A stretch of DNA of 64,000 bases from Parvularcula sp. (GTDB lineage: Bacteria; Pseudomonadota; Alphaproteobacteria; Caulobacterales; Parvularculaceae), in assembly GCA_002704915.1 (NCBI GenBank), contig PAIP01000003.1:1-64000 (forward strand). The letters are read 5' to 3'. Positions within the stretch are counted from its first letter, which is position 1, and each line of letters begins with the position of its first letter. The notes below the pieces were generated by a model. The model searched no databases and had not been told where the DNA came from. It saw only the letters and a list, made by a program, of their open reading frames with translations. Shown here piece by piece: positions 43,817 through 52,010 of the stretch. A program made the position numbers and the translations under genes.

Positions 43817-44593
43817 TTATTTTAACGCGATAGCGGAAAGGTTACGGCCATAATCGGCCTCGCCGCGGCGTCGCATGGCCCGATAGCTGAAGAATCGGTC
43901 GGGCTCGGCGAGGGTGCAAAGACCGATATCGTCGAGCTGCGTCACGCCAGCGGCTTCAAGGCGCCAGCGGCCGAACCCGGCAAGGTTAAGCTGGCGTTTG
44001 TCGGGGCTGAGGCCGGGGGCGAAAAAGCGTTCTGCTTCAGCATATTTGGCGGTGAAAGTTTCGAGAAGGTCGAGGCCGACTTCGAAGTTCGGCTGGCGCA
44101 GGCAGGGGCCGAGCGCCGCGACGATATTTTCCGGCTTTCCGCCGAGTTTCACGATCGTCGCAACCGTGTTTTCAAGAACGCCGGCCAGCGCGCCGCGCCA
44201 GCCCGCATGGGCGGCGGCGACAATCCCGGCTTTGGGTTCGGCGAAGAGAAACGGCATGCAGTCGGCGGCGAGCGCGCCGAGCGCAAGGCCCGGGGTTTTC
44301 GTCACCATGGCGTCGACCTTTTCCGGGCCGTTCGCCCAGGGGCCGTCGACCACGCGAACATCCGGCGAATGCACCTGATAGGCGGTCATTAGCCGTTCCG
44401 GCGCGACGCCCAGCGCGACGGCGCAGCGGCGCCGGTTCTCGGCGATATGTTCCGGCCGGTCGTCGGAGCCGGGCCCGGTGTTGAGCGTCGCATAGGGCGG
44501 TTCCGAGACGCCGCCGGCGCGGGAGAAAAAGCCATGGGCGACGCCCGCGGCGTCGAGCAGCGGTGAGACGAGATAAGGCGGAGGAGAAGACAT
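43817..44593 (-). CDS. pgeF: peptidoglycan editing factor PgeF (multicopper polyphenol oxidase-like)
   Basis: The 258-residue protein starts at the ATG overlapping the previous stop (TAATG). YQVHSPDV, LAADCMPFLF and AAAHAGWRGALAGVLENTV provide the conserved zinc-binding His-Cys-His set of the DUF152/PgeF family. PgeF removes L-Ser wrongly placed for L-Ala in peptidoglycan precursors; older annotations call it laccase. It is the last gene of the lgt-midA-pgeF operon. Confidence 0.92.
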   Translation of the reverse strand: MSSPPPYLVSPLLDAAGVAHGFFSRAGGVSEPPYATLNTGPGSDDRPEHIAENRRRCAVALGVAPERLMTAYQVHSPDVRVVDGPWANGPEKVDAMVTKTPGLALGALAADCMPFLFAEPKAGIVAAAHAGWRGALAGVLENTVATIVKLGGKPENIVAALGPCLRQPNFEVGLDLLETFTAKYAEAERFFAPGLSPDKRQLNLAGFGRWRLEAAGVTQLDDIGLCTLAEPDRFFSYRAMRRRGEADYGRNLSAIALK

Positions 44594-45702
44594 TACGTTT
44601 CGAACCCCGCCGGAACGGGCAGGTTCGGCGACGAAAGGCACATCACCTTGAAAATCTCGCCCATGGCGCCGGGCGAGGCGATGCGCGCCGCGCCGGCGCG
44701 AATGGCGTCGGCTTTTTCCGGCGGCTGGTTCTTGCACAGGGCTTCCACCCGCAAGGCGAGGCCGAGGCGGTCGAGAAAGCGTCCTTGCGTCACGGGGCCA
44801 TGCACCGCGGCGCCGGCTTCGATGGCGGCGTCGGCGAGGCTTTCGAAATCTACATGAGCAGTGAGGTCGGCGCGGCCGGGCGAGGCGAGCGGCGGCCAGT
44901 ATTTGTGGTCCTTCACGGCCTGTAGCGTATCGCCAAGGCCGCGCTCCATATGACCGTAGTCGATAATCAGCGCATGGCCGCCCTGATCGATCAGCGTCAT
45001 GCAGATGTCCCCCGCAAATTTGCGCGTCTCGAAGGAGATCTCGAAAATGTCGCCTTCCTCGCTCTCGTCGAGCGAGGGAATGTCATAATTCGGCGGCGGC
45101 GGGGTTTTGCCTAACGTAAAGCCGAGGCGCCCGGTTTTTTCGTCAAGCCCTACAAGCCGTTCGCGCCAGCCGCTTTTGATGCGCTCGAACTGGCGCACGG
45201 GCAGGCAGTCGAAAAACTCATTGGCGACGATCAGCGACGGCGCCGGCGGGATGTCGGCGAAATCGTCCGCCCAGAGCGGTTTCACTTCGGTCGGTTTGAG
45301 GCGCTTTTGCTGTTCGAGGCGCAGGCGGCCGGAGGTTTCGAGGAGCCAGACCTGCGCCGCCTTGGCGAAACCGGGGCGCAGGCGCGCGGCGCGCAGGATA
45401 TCCTCCATCAGGACGCCGCGGCCGGGACCGAGTTCGATGAGATTGAAGGCGGCGGGCGACCCCATGGCCTGCCACGCTTCGACGAGCCACAGGCCGATCA
45501 GTTCTCCGAAGACCTGGCTGATCTCCGGCGCGGTGGTGAAATCGCCCTCCGCGCCGATAGGCGAGGCTTGCATGTAATAGCCTTCATGAGGATGCGTCAG
45601 CGCATCGGTCATGTAATCGGCGATGGTGATCGGCCCTTTCAGTTTGATGAGGTCGATCAGGCGTTCTTCCAGCGGCGTTATTTCCGGAATGTCGCCGGTC
45701 AT
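44593..45702 (-). CDS. midA: SAM-dependent methyltransferase, NDUFAF7/MidA family
   Basis: The 369-residue protein has ITIADYMTDALTHPHEGYY near its start, DFTTAPEISQVFGELIGLW, and the SAM loop LIELGPGRGVLMEDILRAA, followed by IVANEFFDCLPVRQF. All are hallmarks of the NDUFAF7 family, whose mitochondrial member methylates an arginine of complex I subunit NDUFS2. The bacterial role is presumably in complex I assembly but unproven. Its start overlaps the lgt stop by four bases, and its stop shares one base with the pgeF start, so all three are translationally coupled. Confidence 0.92.
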   Translation of the reverse strand: MTGDIPEITPLEERLIDLIKLKGPITIADYMTDALTHPHEGYYMQASPIGAEGDFTTAPEISQVFGELIGLWLVEAWQAMGSPAAFNLIELGPGRGVLMEDILRAARLRPGFAKAAQVWLLETSGRLRLEQQKRLKPTEVKPLWADDFADIPPAPSLIVANEFFDCLPVRQFERIKSGWRERLVGLDEKTGRLGFTLGKTPPPPNYDIPSLDESEEGDIFEISFETRKFAGDICMTLIDQGGHALIIDYGHMERGLGDTLQAVKDHKYWPPLASPGRADLTAHVDFESLADAAIEAGAAVHGPVTQGRFLDRLGLALRVEALCKNQPPEKADAIRAGAARIASPGAMGEIFKVMCLSSPNLPVPAGFET

Positions 45703-46550
45703 GCGGCCGCCTTTTTGCTTGCGCCAAAGGTGCGCCAGATCAGCCAGGCGCCGAGCGCCAGCATGGGAACCGACAGCATCATCCCCATGGTGAGGCCCAG
45801 CGGGAAGTCGGGCATGTGCGCGTCAGGCTCGCGGAAATTTTCCACGATGATGCGCGAAATCCCGTAACCGAACAGGAACAGTCCCATGGTTGCGCCCGGA
45901 CGTTTCAGCAGTCCGAATTTGCGCGTGGCGAAGAACAGGATGGTGAAGAGCGCGACGCCTTCAAGCGCGGCTTCGTAAAGCTGGCTCGGGTGACGGGGAA
46001 CGCCCAGAGGGTCAGATGGAAACACCATAGACCAGGGCCCGTCCCATGGGCGGCCGTATAGCTCGCCATTGATGAAATTGGCGAGCCTGCCGAAGAACAA
46101 GCCGATGGGCGTGGCGCAGGCAAACATGTCGCCTAGCGAGAGCATGTCGATCTTGTGCTTTCTCGCAAACCACACGCCCACCAGCGCGACGCCGATAAGC
46201 CCGCCGTGAAACGACATGCCGCCGTTCCACGTCATCAGCGCCGGCGGAAACGGAACGACGCCGAAGAGTTTCTCCCACGGCGCGATGATCAGGTTCGGTT
46301 CGTAAAAGAAAAGATAGCCGAGCCGCCCGCCGGCCATGACGCCGATGGCGACCCAGAAGATGACATCGTCGAGCTGCGGGCGCGTCACCGGCGGTCCGGA
46401 TTTCGGCCACAGGTCCGGCTTCTTGATGAGGCGCGTCAGATACCACCAGCCGACCGCAAGCCCGCCAATATAGGCGAGGGAATACCAGCGCAGGGCGAAC
46501 GGGCCGATCTGGACGAGAACGGGATCGATATTGGGATAGGGAACGCTCAT
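45699..46550 (-). CDS. lgt: prolipoprotein diacylglyceryl transferase
   Basis: The 283-residue membrane enzyme transfers diacylglycerol from phosphatidylglycerol to the lipobox Cys of prolipoproteins. Seven TM helices are visible. The Lgt signature (GRLANFINGELYGRPWDG) and the HGGLIG motif (MSFHGGLIGVAL) carry the essential His and Arg. ATG 46550 (MSVPYPNIDPVLVQIG) is preferred over the upstream frame start because it gives the family N-terminus. First gene of the operon with midA and pgeF. Confidence 0.96.
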   Translation of the reverse strand: MSVPYPNIDPVLVQIGPFALRWYSLAYIGGLAVGWWYLTRLIKKPDLWPKSGPPVTRPQLDDVIFWVAIGVMAGGRLGYLFFYEPNLIIAPWEKLFGVVPFPPALMTWNGGMSFHGGLIGVALVGVWFARKHKIDMLSLGDMFACATPIGLFFGRLANFINGELYGRPWDGPWSMVFPSDPLGVPRHPSQLYEAALEGVALFTILFFATRKFGLLKRPGATMGLFLFGYGISRIIVENFREPDAHMPDFPLGLTMGMMLSVPMLALGAWLIWRTFGASKKAAA

Positions 46551-46633
46551 AACCGGCCTGAAACGTGTCGCGCGAGATTTCGCGCGCCTCAATAGCGCGC
46601 TTTGCCGTCTGTGTCGCCCCGCGCCCCTTGGCT

Positions 46634-46821
46634 GTCATCCCGGAAAAAGCTGTCCTTCGAGACGCCGAACCAGGTCTTCATCCTGAGGGCGCGCATGAAA
46701 TGCGCGCGGACTCGAAGGACGAAGATCTGGTTCGGCTCCTCAGGATGAAGGGTTTTTATTCGGGATCTCCTTCAATCCGGCCGGAGATCCCGGCTCGCAG
46801 CTGCGCAGCGGCCGGGATGAC
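46634..46821. repeat. composite palindromic repeat element
   Basis: GTCATCCCGG (46634-46643) and CCGGGATGAC (46812-46821) bound a 188-base region. Inside is a second palindrome type, with TCCTTCGAGA, TTCATCCTGAGG, ACTCGAAGGACGAAGA and CCTCAGGATGAAG. The outer type recurs at 49238-49341 and the inner type at 60873-60962, so this is one repeat nested in another. The whole gap 46551-46897 holds no gene. Confidence 0.8.
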
Positions 46822-46897
46822 ATTGGATATGTGCGGCAAGATTGAAGCTGAAAAGCCGGAACCGAGCCCCTATATTCTTGCTCAAAAGGAGATCGCC

Positions 46898-47137
46898 ATG
46901 CAGACCCAGAGCGCCATTTTCGACGAAATCGCCAAGCTGATGACCGAGGCGGCGGGGGCCGCAGACGGCGTCCGGCGCGAGGCGGAGACCGTGATGCGCA
47001 GCCGCCTGCAAAGCCTCATCGCCGATATGGATCTCGTGACCCGCGACGAGTTCGAGGCGGTGAAGGAAATGGCGCGGCTGGCGCGCGAGGAAAACGAATC
47101 GCTGAAAGCGCGGCTCGACGCGCTGGAAAACAAGTAA
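46898..47137 (+). CDS. ubiK: accessory factor UbiK family protein
   Basis: The 79-residue protein starts at ATG 46898 with AAAGGAG upstream. It has an amphipathic N-terminal helix (SAIFDEIAKLMTEAAGAADG) and a C-terminal coiled coil (ALENK end) with RDEFEAVKEMARLAREENE, the BMFP/YqiC pattern. UbiK helps assemble the soluble ubiquinone-synthesis complex in gammaproteobacteria; in alphaproteobacteria the assignment is by homology. It is a single gene between the repeat element and ybjN. Confidence 0.87.
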   Translation: MQTQSAIFDEIAKLMTEAAGAADGVRREAETVMRSRLQSLIADMDLVTRDEFEAVKEMARLAREENESLKARLDALENK

Positions 47138-47322
47138 CCTCGATACCGTCATGGCGGCACGCCTCTCGCCAATCGTTTGGCGCTACTGACCTTTTCCCGA
47201 GGCGTTGAGGAAAACCAGAATAATCGAATCATTTGTGCGCGCCCCGAATCGAAGCGACATGCGGTTGCAGGCGACAGCGACAAGTCGCCCAATTCGAGAA
47301 ATTGACCGGGAAAAGGGGCGCC

Positions 47323-47826
47323 ATGTCCATCGAACTCATCCGCAAACCGAAACAGGCAGCAAATCCCTTAAAGGCGCTTGAAGCTGCGGCGGCGGGGCTT
47401 GAGTTTGAGATGGAGCGCGCCGGCGAGCATGAACTTCATGTGATGCTGCCCGGCGTGTGGCGCGATATCGGCCTTTGGTTCACCTGGCGCCCGGAGCTTG
47501 CAACGCTGCAGATGGGCGCGCCGCTGGATTTGAAAGCGCCGGTTGGCCGTCTCCATGAGGCGAGCCGTCTTGTGGTCATGGTCAATGAGCGCCTGTGGAT
47601 CGGTCATTTCGATCTGTGGGCGGAGGATCATTCCATCGTCTATCGCAACGCCGCGCTTCTTACTGAAGAGGGCGGACTCGACAGCGTGCAGGGTGAAGCC
47701 CTGATCCGCGCGGCGAGCGAGGCGGTGGACCGGTTCTATCCGGCGTTCAACTTCCTCATCTGGGGCGGCAAGAAACCGGACGATGCGCTGAAGGCGTCGC
47801 TGTTCGAAACGCAAGGGAATGCGTAA
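47323..47826 (+). CDS. YbjN domain-containing protein
   Basis: The 167-residue protein from ATG 47323 (AAAAGGGG upstream) has the YbjN fold pattern: LHVMLPGVWRDIGLWFTWRP, AASRLVVMVNERLWIGHFDLW, and ALIRAASEAVDRFYPAFNF. YbjN proteins resemble type III secretion chaperones in fold, and their role is unclear; in E. coli overexpression affects motility and stress. The gene next to proC is a common alphaproteobacterial arrangement, although here 553 bases of repeats separate them. Confidence 0.85.
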   Translation: MSIELIRKPKQAANPLKALEAAAAGLEFEMERAGEHELHVMLPGVWRDIGLWFTWRPELATLQMGAPLDLKAPVGRLHEASRLVVMVNERLWIGHFDLWAEDHSIVYRNAALLTEEGGLDSVQGEALIRAASEAVDRFYPAFNFLIWGGKKPDDALKASLFETQGNA

Positions 47827-47896
47827 GCTTCTTTAAGGGATTTGGCAGGCGAAGACTTGCCTTCCCAAAGCTGATCCAAAAAAGATAATTTCTTTC

Positions 47897-48062
47897 CTCC
47901 CTCTCCCCCCTTGGGGGAGAGGGCTGGGGTGAGGGGGTAATCCCTCTTGGTTCGCATATTTTTTCTTGTTTCGTTTGCGTAAGCTGTACGGCCAGACAAT
48001 CTAAATTGCGCAGGTTCTCTGACCCTCACCCTAAACCCCTCTCCCGCAAGCGGGAGAGGGGG
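47897..48062. repeat. inverted pair of GC-rich repeats in the ybjN-proC gap
   Basis: CCCTCTCCCCC...GGGGGAGAGGG followed by GGGGTGAGGGGG (about 47899-47937) recurs inverted as CCCTCACCC...CCCTCTCCCGC/GCGGGAGAGGGGG (about 48022-48062). An 80-base AT-richer spacer lies between. The rest of the 553-base gap (47827-48379) includes a GAATTCTTCAAGAATTC palindrome (48122-48138) and no convincing ORF. These are dispersed repeats of the type common in intergenic DNA. Confidence 0.75.
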
Positions 48063-48379
48063 TTTATCGCGCCTCAAACTCCCTATCCCTACCCAATAAC
48101 GCGAAAAACACAACGCAAACGCGAATTCTTCAAGAATTCCCAGTGTTGGTGCAAAGTTATCCACCATCTTCAGGGCTGCGTTATGATCCTTCGTCGCCCG
48201 CTTTCTTGCTTCGAGCATGAGGCTGGCCATGCGGTTCATTAAACGCCCATGAAAGGATCTGAAGATGCGGAGCAGAAAATGTTAAATGGCGCCACATCAC
48301 GCTGCAAGCCAATGAACGCGCGGCTTCAAAATGCGCAGCGCGAACCGCGAGGCGCTTTGACTCCCGCGGGACGGCGCCT

Positions 48380-49201
48380 ATGGTCGCGGCCATGACAGAC
48401 AAACCTTCCGTAGCGCTGATCGGCGCCGGCGCCATGGGCGGCGCGCTTCTGAAAGGCTGGCTTGCAGCCGGCTCCATCGACGCTGCACGCTCAGCAGTCT
48501 TCGATCCGAACATCAAAGACGAGATGGCGGGGTTGTGCGCGGAGAACGGCGTCGCCGTGAACGAAGGCGAGGGGCCGTTCGACGCGATGGTGCTTGCGGT
48601 GAAGCCGCAGGCCGCCGCCGACGTGCTGCCGCACTATGCGAAGCTCGCCAGGGACGCCATCGCCATCTCCGTCATGGCCGGGAAAAGCATCGCCCGCATA
48701 CAGGACTTGCTGGAGGGCGCGCCGCGCGTCGCCCGCGTCATGCCGAACCTGCCGGCGGCCATCGGACGCGGCGCATCCGGGCTTTATGCGCCGGAGGCTA
48801 TCGATGCCAAAGGACGCGCGATCATCGAGACATTGATGCAGGCGGCGGGTGAAACCGTCTGGGTGCGGAGCGAACAGGAAATCGATTACGTCACGGCGGT
48901 TTCAGGCTCCGGTCCCGCCTATTATTTCCTCCTGACCGAAGCGCTCGCAGAAGCGGGCGCATCGCTTGGCCTCGACAGGCAAGCGGCGGCGGCGCTGGCC
49001 CGCGCCACGCTCGCCGGCGCCGGGGCCATGATGGACGCCGATGCGCGCGCGCCCGCCGAGATGCGAAAAGCGGTGACCTCGCCCGGCGGCACCACCGAAG
49101 CGGCGCTCAAAATTTTCGACGGCGATGACGCCGCCATGCGCAAGCTGGTTGAAAAAGCCGTCCAGGCGGCGGCGAAACGCGCCGGCGAACTGACGGATTA
49201 A
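48380..49201 (+). CDS. proC: pyrroline-5-carboxylate reductase
   Basis: The 273-residue enzyme reduces pyrroline-5-carboxylate to proline with NADPH. The Rossmann motif is VALIGAGAMGGALLKG. VMPNLPAAIGRGASGLY and the signature TAVSGSGPAYYFLLTEAL plus VTSPGGTTEAAL are intact. A second ATG at 48392 (MTDKPSVALIG) is equally good as a start. It follows ybjN across a repeat-filled gap and probably has its own promoter. Confidence 0.96.
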   Translation: MVAAMTDKPSVALIGAGAMGGALLKGWLAAGSIDAARSAVFDPNIKDEMAGLCAENGVAVNEGEGPFDAMVLAVKPQAAADVLPHYAKLARDAIAISVMAGKSIARIQDLLEGAPRVARVMPNLPAAIGRGASGLYAPEAIDAKGRAIIETLMQAAGETVWVRSEQEIDYVTAVSGSGPAYYFLLTEALAEAGASLGLDRQAAAALARATLAGAGAMMDADARAPAEMRKAVTSPGGTTEAALKIFDGDDAAMRKLVEKAVQAAAKRAGELTD

Positions 49202-49237
49202 GTTCTGTTTTAGACTGGAATGTTTGCCAATTCCTCT

Positions 49238-49341
49238 GTCATCCCGGAAAACGCCAGCGGCGTTTATCCGGGATCTCTTATACTCAGCATGGGAGATCCC
49301 GGCTCTCCCCCGGATCAAGTTCGGGGTCCGGCCGGGATGAC
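49238..49341. repeat. palindromic element after proC
   Basis: The arms GTCATCCCGG (49238-49247) and CCGGGATGAC (49332-49341) are the same as those bounding the element at 46634-46821. The inside holds GGGATCTC...GAGATCCC-type pairs. It lies between convergent proC and the sensor kinase. Confidence 0.8.
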
Positions 49342-49374
49342 AAGATGGAAACATCCCGGAATCTTGTCAGGCGC

Positions 49375-50685
49375 TCAAACCGGCAATCTCATCGTCGCCC
49401 TGAGGCCGCCTTTGTCGGATTTTTCGAGCGTCACGTCGCCCCCATGGCCGCGCGCAATGTCGCGCACGATGGTCAGCCCCATGCCGACGCCGCTCTCATT
49501 GAGGTTGCGGGCATCGTCAAGCCGCGTGAAAGGCTTGAAGACGTCTTCATAATGGGCCGGATCGATGCCCGGCCCGTCATCGTCGACAGTGATTTCGATA
49601 TAGCGGTCGGAACGGCGCGCGCTGAGCCACACATGATCCGCATAACGCAGGCCGTTGTTGACGAGATTGCCGACGGCGCGCTTCAGAGCGCTGTAACGCG
49701 CCTCGATGGAAATGCCGGCGGGCGCGTCGACCTCAATGTCGCGCCCGGCGCGTTTGGCGTCGCCAGCAATTTCTTTCAGAAGTTCGGCGAGGCGAAAGCT
49801 TTCCGGCTCTTCATCCGCGGCTTCATTGCGCGCGAAATCGAGATAGGCGCCGATCATGCGCTCCATCTCGGCCACATCCTTGCGAATGTCGTCGATCTCC
49901 TCATTGTCGGGCTGCATGGCAAGCGCCAGCTTGATGCGCGTCAGCGGCGTTCTGAGATCGTGACTGATCCCGGCGAGCATGGCCGTGCGCTGTTCCAGGT
50001 GCCGCTTGATGCGCTCGCGCATCGCGATGAAAGCGTAGCCTGCCTTGCGCACCTCCGTCGCGCCGGACGGCCGGTAGCCGGGCGCATCGCGGCCCCGCCC
50101 GAAGGCCGCCGCCGCTTCGGCGAGGCGCAAGATCGAGCGCACCTGGTTGCGCATGAAAATGATCGCAACAACGCCGAGCAGGATCGACGTGCCGATCAGC
50201 CAGAAAAGGAAGATCCGTCCCGTGGTCGCGAAAACACGCTCTCGCTTGACGAAATAGACCAGCGCGCCGTCGCCATGGGCGACGCGGATCTCCACATCGT
50301 CGGGCCAGCTTTGCGTGTTGAGCCAATAGGGTTGCTTCAGCGTATAGCGCAGGCGCCGTTTCAGCGTGGCGTTGTAGACATTGAAAGGATCGAGAAGGTT
50401 GTTGTCGGGGAAAGGCGACTCTGGCTCATAGTGAACCCGCAGATGGAGATCGTCGAGCGCCATCTCGATCAGTTTTTCTCTCGCAGCGTCATTATCGGCT
50501 TCGCCATAGAGCCGCGTCACCATGGCGATCTGGCCCGCCACGTTTTCCGACATATTCGCCGTGACAAGGTCCCAGTGGCGCGCGAAAAAGATATAGGTGA
50601 CGAGCGCCTGGGTCAGGAAGATCGGCAGCACGACGATCAGCGTGACGCGTGCATAAAGACTTTTGGGAAGATAGCGGCGCAACAT
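49375..50685 (-). CDS. EnvZ-like sensor histidine kinase
   Basis: The 436-residue protein has TM helices at about 14-34 and 155-175 around a periplasmic domain, then HAMP (RSILRLAEAAAAFGRGRD), DHp with H-box (AGISHDLRTPLTRIKLALAM) and ATPase (NLVNNGLRYADHV, DDDGPGID, GVGMGLTIV). The H-box DLRTPLTR is the EnvZ type. It pairs with the OmpR-like regulator five bases upstream. The signal is unknown. Confidence 0.93.
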   Translation of the reverse strand: MLRRYLPKSLYARVTLIVVLPIFLTQALVTYIFFARHWDLVTANMSENVAGQIAMVTRLYGEADNDAAREKLIEMALDDLHLRVHYEPESPFPDNNLLDPFNVYNATLKRRLRYTLKQPYWLNTQSWPDDVEIRVAHGDGALVYFVKRERVFATTGRIFLFWLIGTSILLGVVAIIFMRNQVRSILRLAEAAAAFGRGRDAPGYRPSGATEVRKAGYAFIAMRERIKRHLEQRTAMLAGISHDLRTPLTRIKLALAMQPDNEEIDDIRKDVAEMERMIGAYLDFARNEAADEEPESFRLAELLKEIAGDAKRAGRDIEVDAPAGISIEARYSALKRAVGNLVNNGLRYADHVWLSARRSDRYIEITVDDDGPGIDPAHYEDVFKPFTRLDDARNLNESGVGMGLTIVRDIARGHGGDVTLEKSDKGGLRATMRLPV

Positions 50686-50690
50686 CGCGG

Positions 50691-51392
50691 TCAGTCCGTC
50701 ATCAATACATAACCGACGCCGCGCACCGTCTGTAGGTAGATAGGCGCGCGCGGGTCTTCCTCGATCTTCTTGCGCAGGCGCGTCACCTGCACATCAACGG
50801 AGCGCTCCATGCCCTGCGCTGTCTGTTCGGCCAGGGCTTCGCGGCTGATCGGCTCGCGCGGGTTTTGCGCCAGGATTTTCAGAAGCGCCGCCTCGCCCGA
50901 GGTCAGGCGGATCAGCTCCCCGGCCTTGCGCAATTCGCCGCGGCCCAAAGAAAACGTGCAGCCGCCGAATTTCACTTCGCGCTTCTCTATGGATTTCGGC
51001 GCCGCCCGGCGCAGCAGCGCATTGACGCGCAACAGCAGCTCCCTCGGTTCGAACGGTTTCGAAAGGTAATCATCGGCGCCCATTTCAAGGCCTTCGATGC
51101 GGTCCTCGGGCAGGCCGCGGGCGGTCAATAACAGGATCGGCACATTCGACGCCGCGCGCACGGATTTCGTCAGGTCGAAACCGGTCTCGCCCGGCATCAT
51201 GACGTCGAGAATGAGAATATCGAAATCGACGGAAGCCATGAGCGCCCGCGCTTCCTTCGCGTTCTTGGCGACGGAAGTTCTGAAACCGTTTTCGGTCAGA
51301 TAGCGTTTCAGCAAATTGCGGATGCGGTCGTCATCATCGACGATAAGCACATGCGCCGCATCTTCCGGCAGGGTTTGCTTCGCCGCGTTCAT
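50691..51392 (-). CDS. OmpR-like response regulator
   Basis: The 233-residue protein has a receiver (VLIVDDDDRIRNLLK, phosphorylated Asp in ILDVMMPGETG, LLTARG, Lys in YLSKPFEPRELL) and a winged-helix domain (RGELRKAGELIRLTSGEAAL, SVDVQVTRLRKKIEEDPRAP, YLQTVRGVGYVL). It binds DNA as a dimer on phosphorylation. It starts within the pgsA stop (4-base overlap) and precedes its kinase by five bases. Confidence 0.94.
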   Translation of the reverse strand: MNAAKQTLPEDAAHVLIVDDDDRIRNLLKRYLTENGFRTSVAKNAKEARALMASVDFDILILDVMMPGETGFDLTKSVRAASNVPILLLTARGLPEDRIEGLEMGADDYLSKPFEPRELLLRVNALLRRAAPKSIEKREVKFGGCTFSLGRGELRKAGELIRLTSGEAALLKILAQNPREPISREALAEQTAQGMERSVDVQVTRLRKKIEEDPRAPIYLQTVRGVGYVLMTD

Positions 51393-51943
51393 GCGCGCTT
51401 ATCCTTAAGAAGCGCGGCGGCACGCACGGAATAATCGCCGCCAGTCCATAAAGTCAGGATAGCGGCGAGCCAGAGAGCTGCGCTGGCCGCCGGGCGCAAG
51501 GCCTCGCCTGCAATGCCGGTGGGCGCAGCGGCCAGCATCAGTCCGGCGGCGACGAGCTGCGCCGTCGTCTTCCATTTCGCGAGCGGCGTGACAGCGAGCG
51601 TCTGTCCCGCCGCAGCAAGCGCTTCGCGCAGACCGCTGACCAGAATTTCACGCAGGATAATGATGATGACGGCGACGACGCCATACCCTGCAATCACCCC
51701 GTTGCGCGCAAGCAGGATCAGCGCCGCGGCGACAATCAGCTTGTCCGCAATCGGGTCAAGCGCCGCGCCCAGCGCCGAGCATTCGCCGCGCGCGCGGGCG
51801 ACGCGCCCGTCCACAAAGTCGGTGAGCGCCGCAATGACGAAAATGATCAGCGCGGCGGTCATGTTCCACGGCGCATTCGCCAGAAAGACGAAAACAAAGG
51901 GAACGACAAGCGCCATGCGGGCGAGGGTGATGAGATTGGCCAT
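51389..51943 (-). CDS. pgsA: CDP-alcohol phosphatidyltransferase, PgsA type
   Basis: The 184-residue enzyme makes phosphatidylglycerophosphate from CDP-diacylglycerol and glycerol 3-phosphate. The signature DG-x2-AR-x8-G-x3-D-x3-D is exact (from DGRVAR to ALDPIAD, about residues 44-66). Several TM helices flank it and the start MANLITLARMALVVPFVF is typical. It overlaps the regulator gene by four bases, tying phospholipid synthesis to a two-component pair in one operon. Confidence 0.92.
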   Translation of the reverse strand: MANLITLARMALVVPFVFVFLANAPWNMTAALIIFVIAALTDFVDGRVARARGECSALGAALDPIADKLIVAAALILLARNGVIAGYGVVAVIIIILREILVSGLREALAAAGQTLAVTPLAKWKTTAQLVAAGLMLAAAPTGIAGEALRPAASAALWLAAILTLWTGGDYSVRAAALLKDKRA

Positions 51944-52010
51944 GCGGCGGCAAGATAGACCGCGCCGCCTTCAATCGCCAGTGCAGGGCGCCAGTGCGGG
52001 AGAGGCTACT

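Noticed and set aside
48168-48176. DnaA-box-like TTATCCACC near proC
   Set aside because: A single imperfect match to TTATCCACA without neighbours is expected by chance; no origin features are present.
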